NCBI GenBank assembly: GCA_025453525.1
Contig: JALOQD010000003.1
Coordinates: forward strand, 1 to 41,549
DNA from: Myxococcota bacterium
GTDB lineage: Bacteria; Myxococcota_A; Polyangia; JAAYKL01
Length of the DNA stretch: 41,549 nt
Direction: 5' to 3'
This document shows positions 32,816-41,549 of this stretch, one piece after another. A program made the translations under genes and the position numbers. Position 1 is the stretch's first letter. Every line of letters begins with the position of its first letter. Below the pieces are notes generated by a model. The model made no database searches. It had not been told where the DNA came from and saw only the letters and a list, made by a program, of their open reading frames with translations.

Positions 32816-35675
32816 CGGTCTTTCCTTTCCGCACGTAGCGCTTCACACCCGCCACGTTTTCGATTTGCACTTTGAGCGGGGTCCGCGCCACGAGCTCCTC
32901 AAACCGCAGGGAGAACCGACGCAGTTGCCTGGCGCCACCCAGCATCCGCGCCGCTTCTTCCTCGGAGATGGAGCCGTGTTGGTGCAGGTGGACGAACAGT
33001 TGGCGCGTACCATCGTCCGGCAGGGTATCGATCCACTGGTCCGGTGCCGGCGGCGGAACGGTGGGACAACGCTTCTTGCCCTCCACATCGAACCAGCCTT
33101 CCACCACGCACGCGGTGATCTGCTCGATGCCGTCGGGATGAAAGACCTCGACGCGAGCGCGCTCGTCCTCTGGGCCTTCGAGGTTGAAGAACACCTCGAC
33201 CCACTCCGCATCCACCGGGAGCTGCAGTCGGCCGCCTTTGAGCGAGCCCGGCGCGGTCACGTCTTTAACAAGAATACGAACATCGTCGCCCCGCCCGGGC
33301 ACCTGCAGCGCAAGCCCCACTGGGGCAGAACGGACAAACGGCAGCGCGCTGCTTTTCTCACGGTCGAGCACCAGGCGGACACGGATGCGATGGCAGCCGA
33401 GCACCGTGGCTTCACGCTCGGCGAGCACGCGGTACATCGAGAGATCCACATTGGGGCGGTACTTGCTCGTAACGGTCAGCACCGGAACGATGCGCTCGGC
33501 TGGGCTGTTGCCGCCGTGGACAAAACCCTCGGTGCGCGGACCCGTGTCGAACACCGTCGTGTCCTCGGGGAAGAGCAGGTAAGCCTCACGGCCCTCGTAA
33601 CCCAGTTCGGCCAGCGACACCGTGACCAAGCCGGCCTCGGCGCGGCGTTCTTGTGCCAGCACGTAACGCGGGTGTGGGTCGGTCTTCTTGCCAAACGGCC
33701 TGTCCTTGGTGGTCTCGTCCGTGAGCAGAAAGCCGTGGTCGGCCGTAATGACAAGCTGCTTGACCCCCGCGGCGTTGAGGTGATGCCACGCCGCCTTGAG
33801 GCGACCGAGCGTCTGCTCGAAGATGGCGAGCCCCACGCCCGCCTCGCCCGCGTCATCGAGCTCCCGGTCGTGCACGACGATGAGCTTCTTCTGCGCGACC
33901 TTCCGCTTGAGCGTATCGGAGTCCAGCTCGCAGACCTCGGTGAGCGTCAGCGCCAGCGCCTGCGCCCCCGAGCTGCGTTGCCCCATAGCCTTGGCGCGGC
34001 TTTCTGGCGTCCTGACGGCAAACTCGCCCGCGCTGAAGCCTTCGAAGCCGCTGCTCCCGGCCAGTGTCAGCCGTCCATCTCGTGCCACTGGCGCGAGCGC
34101 GTTCATGCCCACGGCTGTGATGGTCGGCAGCTCGGCATAGCGCGCGCTGAGCGTCACGGCCGTCCCCTTGGTCGCGAGCTCCTCGACGAGCTCGGTTGCC
34201 ATCTCGTAGCGCAGCGCATCCACCAGAAACACCGCGGTCTTCTCTGTGCCCTTGGTCAGCGGCAACACGACCTGCTCGTACACCTGACGCTGCTGCAGCT
34301 CGGGCTCGGGCAACATGCCCTTGGCGCGGCAGAGCCCCGTGAAGTCGGCAGACAGCTTGTCGGCCCACTCGCGATAGCGGCGGCGCAGCTCACCGACCGC
34401 GGCCTTGAGCTGGGCAAAGTGCGGTAGCTGGGGCCCGAGCAGGTTGAGTCGCCGCGCCTCAAAGCGCCGCTGCGCCTGGTCGACCTTGTACGCGTGGTCC
34501 TTGTACTCGGTGAGAGCGCTCGCGAAGCTCGCGATACCAGCGAACGGCTGCTGATGCTCCTCGATTAAGCAGCCGAGCAAGGCGCCGTCGGCCACGAGGG
34601 TCCAGGCACGCATGCGCTCGCGGTCGCGGCTGAGCCAGAACGAAAGCACTGATGTGCGCTCCTCGGCCCACTCCCGCGCCTTTTGCCACTGGCCTTGCTG
34701 CAAGGCTGTGACCGCGGCCTCCAGAATGCGGGCCTCTTCGCTGCGGAAGGTGTCGAGTCGGCCGAGGTCTTCGGGCCTGACTTGGGGCAGCTCGGTTACG
34801 AGGTAATCCTGTACGCGGTCGGCGATGGTCTCGTACTCTTTGGGGTAGTGCTCACGTAGCGTTTGGGCCTGCGCGCGGCAGACGGCAATGAGCGACTTGT
34901 GCAGCGCGCGTAATGGCCTGAGCGCTTCGAGGTGTGGTTCGCGGCGCAAATCGTCGGCGTACTCCACGCACAGCACCCAGCTTGCCAGCGCATCTACGAG
35001 CACGCTATAGGGCCTGGCCTGGGCGTCGCCGCCCTGCACGAACTCCATCCAGGCGCGGGTCATGCCGAGCTGCCGCTCCAAGAAGGCGCGCAGCACTTCG
35101 AGATCTTCGAGCCTGTTCTTATCGAAGCGACCGCCAAGGGCGGTGTTCTTGATGAGGAAGTCTTGAACGACGAACTCGATACCCAAGGTGTCGAGCAGCT
35201 CGGACAGGTCCGTGCGCCCGGTGATGACGCGCCGCGCGAGCCAGGTGTCGGCCTTGGCGAGGGTGTAGTCCTTGGCCGTGAGGAATGCGTCGATCTCGGC
35301 TGGCGGCACCTGTCCTGTCGCGGCCTCGCGGATCGCCGTGTCCAACGCGCGGCGGTGGCGGTAGCCAGCTTTGTATAGCTCGAGCAGCGGCGTGCCGCGC
35401 ATCGTGTCCTCGGTGAAGCCCGGCATGTGGATCAACAGTGGCGTGGGGTCGAGGTCGTTCTCGTGACCCTCGAGGGTGAGCATGGTCTCGAGAAAGCTGC
35501 CGCGGAACGGCACCACCGGGTACGGAAAGTCACCTGCCGTGTGACGCTGAACGAGCTCGTCGACATACGCGCTGTAATGCGCGTCTTTATCGAGCCAAAA
35601 GACGATGCCGCGGCGGCGCAGCTCAGTGGTCAGCTCCTGCTCGATGCACGAGGTGACAGGGCGAGGCTCACTCAT
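32805..35675 (-). CDS. pglZ: BREX alkaline-phosphatase-fold protein PglZ
   Basis: This 956-residue protein carries the PglZ core. AVFLVDALRYEMA contains the metal-binding Asp486, LPTITAVGMNAL (about 516-527) supplies the nucleophile region, KLIVVHDRELDD follows, and LVITADHGFLLTDE contains Asp646-His647. These are the alkaline phosphatase superfamily metal ligands. The long N-terminal half is helical (IVFWLDKDAHYSAYVDELVQ). PglZ is the one protein shared by all BREX types and is needed for phage exclusion and host methylation. Order after pglX and before brxD points to BREX type 6. GGGAGA precedes the ATG; a 148-base repeat-rich gap lies upstream. Confidence 0.92.
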   Translation of the reverse strand: MSEPRPVTSCIEQELTTELRRRGIVFWLDKDAHYSAYVDELVQRHTAGDFPYPVVPFRGSFLETMLTLEGHENDLDPTPLLIHMPGFTEDTMRGTPLLELYKAGYRHRRALDTAIREAATGQVPPAEIDAFLTAKDYTLAKADTWLARRVITGRTDLSELLDTLGIEFVVQDFLIKNTALGGRFDKNRLEDLEVLRAFLERQLGMTRAWMEFVQGGDAQARPYSVLVDALASWVLCVEYADDLRREPHLEALRPLRALHKSLIAVCRAQAQTLREHYPKEYETIADRVQDYLVTELPQVRPEDLGRLDTFRSEEARILEAAVTALQQGQWQKAREWAEERTSVLSFWLSRDRERMRAWTLVADGALLGCLIEEHQQPFAGIASFASALTEYKDHAYKVDQAQRRFEARRLNLLGPQLPHFAQLKAAVGELRRRYREWADKLSADFTGLCRAKGMLPEPELQQRQVYEQVVLPLTKGTEKTAVFLVDALRYEMATELVEELATKGTAVTLSARYAELPTITAVGMNALAPVARDGRLTLAGSSGFEGFSAGEFAVRTPESRAKAMGQRSSGAQALALTLTEVCELDSDTLKRKVAQKKLIVVHDRELDDAGEAGVGLAIFEQTLGRLKAAWHHLNAAGVKQLVITADHGFLLTDETTKDRPFGKKTDPHPRYVLAQERRAEAGLVTVSLAELGYEGREAYLLFPEDTTVFDTGPRTEGFVHGGNSPAERIVPVLTVTSKYRPNVDLSMYRVLAEREATVLGCHRIRVRLVLDREKSSALPFVRSAPVGLALQVPGRGDDVRILVKDVTAPGSLKGGRLQLPVDAEWVEVFFNLEGPEDERARVEVFHPDGIEQITACVVEGWFDVEGKKRCPTVPPPAPDQWIDTLPDDGTRQLFVHLHQHGSISEEEAARMLGGARQLRRFSLRFEELVARTPLKVQIENVAGVKRYVRKGKTDGN

Positions 35676-35731
35676 ATCGCGTCTCCCGGTCCAAGGGCCA
35701 ATGGCCAGTCCGCGGACCCTGCCCAGGCTCG

Positions 35732-35814
35732 TTTGTCGCTCATCTGTGCGCAGCTCGTGAATTTGTCGCTCATGAAACCGGGTTTGGTGAGCGACAAATC
35801 GGTTTGTTGCTCAT
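35732..35814. repeat. Four copies of a TTTGTCGCTCAT motif, two forming a 39-bp palindrome
   Basis: The gap between fic and pglZ holds TTTGTCGCTCAT at 35732-35743 and 35762-35773 (exactly 30 bases apart), its inverse TGAGCGACAAA at 35788-35798, and a one-base variant TTTGTTGCTCAT at 35803-35814. Copies two and three form a palindrome from 35761 to 35799 that pairs except for one mismatch and one G-T. There is no T-run after the hairpin. The layout resembles a regulator-binding array in front of pglZ. Confidence 0.7.
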
Positions 35815-35823
35815 GGGTGAGCA

Positions 35824-36945
35824 TCAAACGGCTCCCTCGCTACTGGCAAGATTCAGCAGCCGCGGACAGACGTAGGCAGCCGCCCGGCTCCCCTTACTTC
35901 TACTAAGCTCTTGTAATATAAGCTCTTTTTTGAATATCGACAGAATGCGACGCGCTGTCGGGGCCGGAACGTGCGCTCCTTCGATGAAGGCCGTGCTCCG
36001 AAATATCGGATTTGAGAATATCCAATCCAGAGCAGGGATAGCGTAGGCGGAGTGGGTGAGCTCCACGACGCGAAGTTTCAGCTCGTTGTATAGGGCGATG
36101 ATCGCTGTTGCCCTGGACTGGTTCTCTTCAGCCTGGACCCGGACAGCCTCGAGGAAGAAGCGACACCAGTCGGTCCAGTTCCCATCTCGGGAGACACCGA
36201 GCAGGTGTTCGTAGTAGGCGTCGCGGTTCGCCTCGAAATAGGCGCTGATATAGAACATGGGGCGCTGGAGAAGACCGCTCTGCCATAAGAAGAGCGGGAT
36301 CATGATGCGGCCCAATCGCCCGTTGCCGTCCAGGAACGGATGAAGCGCCTCGAATTCAGCGTGGATGATCGCGAGCTGCACGAGACGATCTGGTTCGCTG
36401 GAATGGAGGTAGCGCTCCCAGTCCGACATGGCCGAAGGCAAGCGGTCCGCGGCAATGGGTACGTAGCGCGCCTGTTCCATGGTGCAGCCCGCCGGGCCAA
36501 TCCAATTGGGGAGGCGGCGAAACTCGCCCCGATCTTTATTTTGTCCCCGGACGCCATCGAGCAAGGCCTCATGGACAGTGCGAATCACGCGGAGCGACAG
36601 CGGCAGCGAAGCGAGTTGCTCCTCGGCGACGCGCATGGCGATGCGGTAGTTGAGCACCTCATGGATATCGTCGCGCCTCGTGTTCGAGAGCTCGCCGCGC
36701 GAGGCATCGGCCTCGTATTCGAGCACTTCGCCCATGGTGGCCTGGGTGCCCTCGATGCGAGATGACAGCACGGCCTCGCGGGTGACAAGCGGGCTGAGCA
36801 GCACGTCGGCATTGGGGATGACGCAGAGGGTGCCGTCGTAGCGAGCGATGGCCTGGGTGGCTGGGCCAATGAGCGGGATCAGCGCTTCCCAGTTCAGGGT
36901 CGCCGGAGGGAATTTTTCAAGGTGATAGTGGACTGGCATGGTCAC
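35824..36945 (-). CDS. Fic-domain protein (probable AMPylase) inside the BREX operon
   Basis: The 373-residue product has the Fic signature HPFLDGNGRLGR (His202 onward), which transfers AMP or another phosphonucleotide to a target protein. An N-terminal inhibitory motif S-x-x-x-E-G is seen at Ser61-Glu65-Gly66 (SSRIEGTQAT), typical of self-inhibited class II Fic proteins. Residues 310-373 look like a winged-helix domain (ARRILSIFKKELILQELSRS). The start is GTG 36945 or ATG 36939; AAGGA lies just upstream, 11 bases after the pglX stop. Fic is not a core BREX gene. Its position between pglX and pglZ suggests an accessory toxin-like or regulatory insertion. Confidence 0.9.
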   Translation of the reverse strand: MTMPVHYHLEKFPPATLNWEALIPLIGPATQAIARYDGTLCVIPNADVLLSPLVTREAVLSSRIEGTQATMGEVLEYEADASRGELSNTRRDDIHEVLNYRIAMRVAEEQLASLPLSLRVIRTVHEALLDGVRGQNKDRGEFRRLPNWIGPAGCTMEQARYVPIAADRLPSAMSDWERYLHSSEPDRLVQLAIIHAEFEALHPFLDGNGRLGRIMIPLFLWQSGLLQRPMFYISAYFEANRDAYYEHLLGVSRDGNWTDWCRFFLEAVRVQAEENQSRATAIIALYNELKLRVVELTHSAYAIPALDWIFSNPIFRSTAFIEGAHVPAPTARRILSIFKKELILQELSRSKGSRAAAYVCPRLLNLASSEGAV

Positions 36946-36956
36946 GTTGTCCTTCT

Positions 36957-41549
<4,593 letters not shown>

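Noticed and set aside
32655-34427. Long 590-codon frame antisense to pglZ
   Set aside because: It is the complementary shadow of a strongly recognised pglZ coding sequence, typical of GC-rich genes, and has no domain or ribosome site.

Overview
The window looks like a chromosome segment of a Myxococcota (deltaproteobacterial-type) bacterium. It is moderately GC-rich. Its left half carries a zinc-ribbon Ser/Thr kinase fused to an HDOD domain, many small lipoproteins, and parA-parB next to tRNA genes. The taxonomic guess is an inference from gene content, not a measured placement. The window has two clearly different halves, joined at a tRNA-Asp gene near 19.4 kb.

Left half (1-19.4 kb, core genome). 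Two adjacent genes encode the split saccharopine pathway of lysine breakdown: lysine-ketoglutarate reductase and saccharopine dehydrogenase. They converge on a large kinase-HDOD-GAF signalling protein. Next come an RluA-type pseudouridine synthase coupled to an exported phytoene-desaturase-like flavoprotein, an SDR oxidoreductase, and a possible HTH protein coupled to a membrane gluzincin protease with TPRs. An envelope cluster follows: a DUF1573 lipoprotein with an in-frame TGA exactly at a conserved redox Cys, a Big2-like lipoprotein, a HIT hydrolase and a LapA-like protein. A long bidirectional terminator separates this cluster from parB-parA. A NifU-like scaffold protein, tRNA-Val and tRNA-Asp close the region.

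Right half (19.4 kb to the window end, accessory). A tyrosine recombinase and an excisionase-like protein lie beside tRNA-Asp, marking a genomic island whose far end is outside the window. The island is a mosaic of defence genes. It holds a UvrD helicase remnant, a DHH phosphoesterase facing a PD-(D/E)XK protein, two coupled small membrane proteins, a 22-codon hsdM remnant, a NucS-like nuclease and a frameshifted HNH nuclease. A long minus-strand operon then reads pglX - fic - pglZ - brxD - brxHI - wHTH/Mrr-like nuclease - YhcG-type nuclease. The order pglX-pglZ-brxD-brxHI matches a type 6 BREX phage-defence system; brxE/A/B/C would lie beyond the right edge.

Two observations stand out. First, the DUF1573 lipoprotein is probably a selenoprotein: TGA replaces the first Cys of its S-C-G-C-T motif and is followed at once by a hairpin. 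Second, pglX is invaded in frame by six copies of a GC-rich palindromic repeat and a complete DUF559 endonuclease domain. The arrangement resembles a protein-coding mobile cassette that leaves the methyltransferase frame open.
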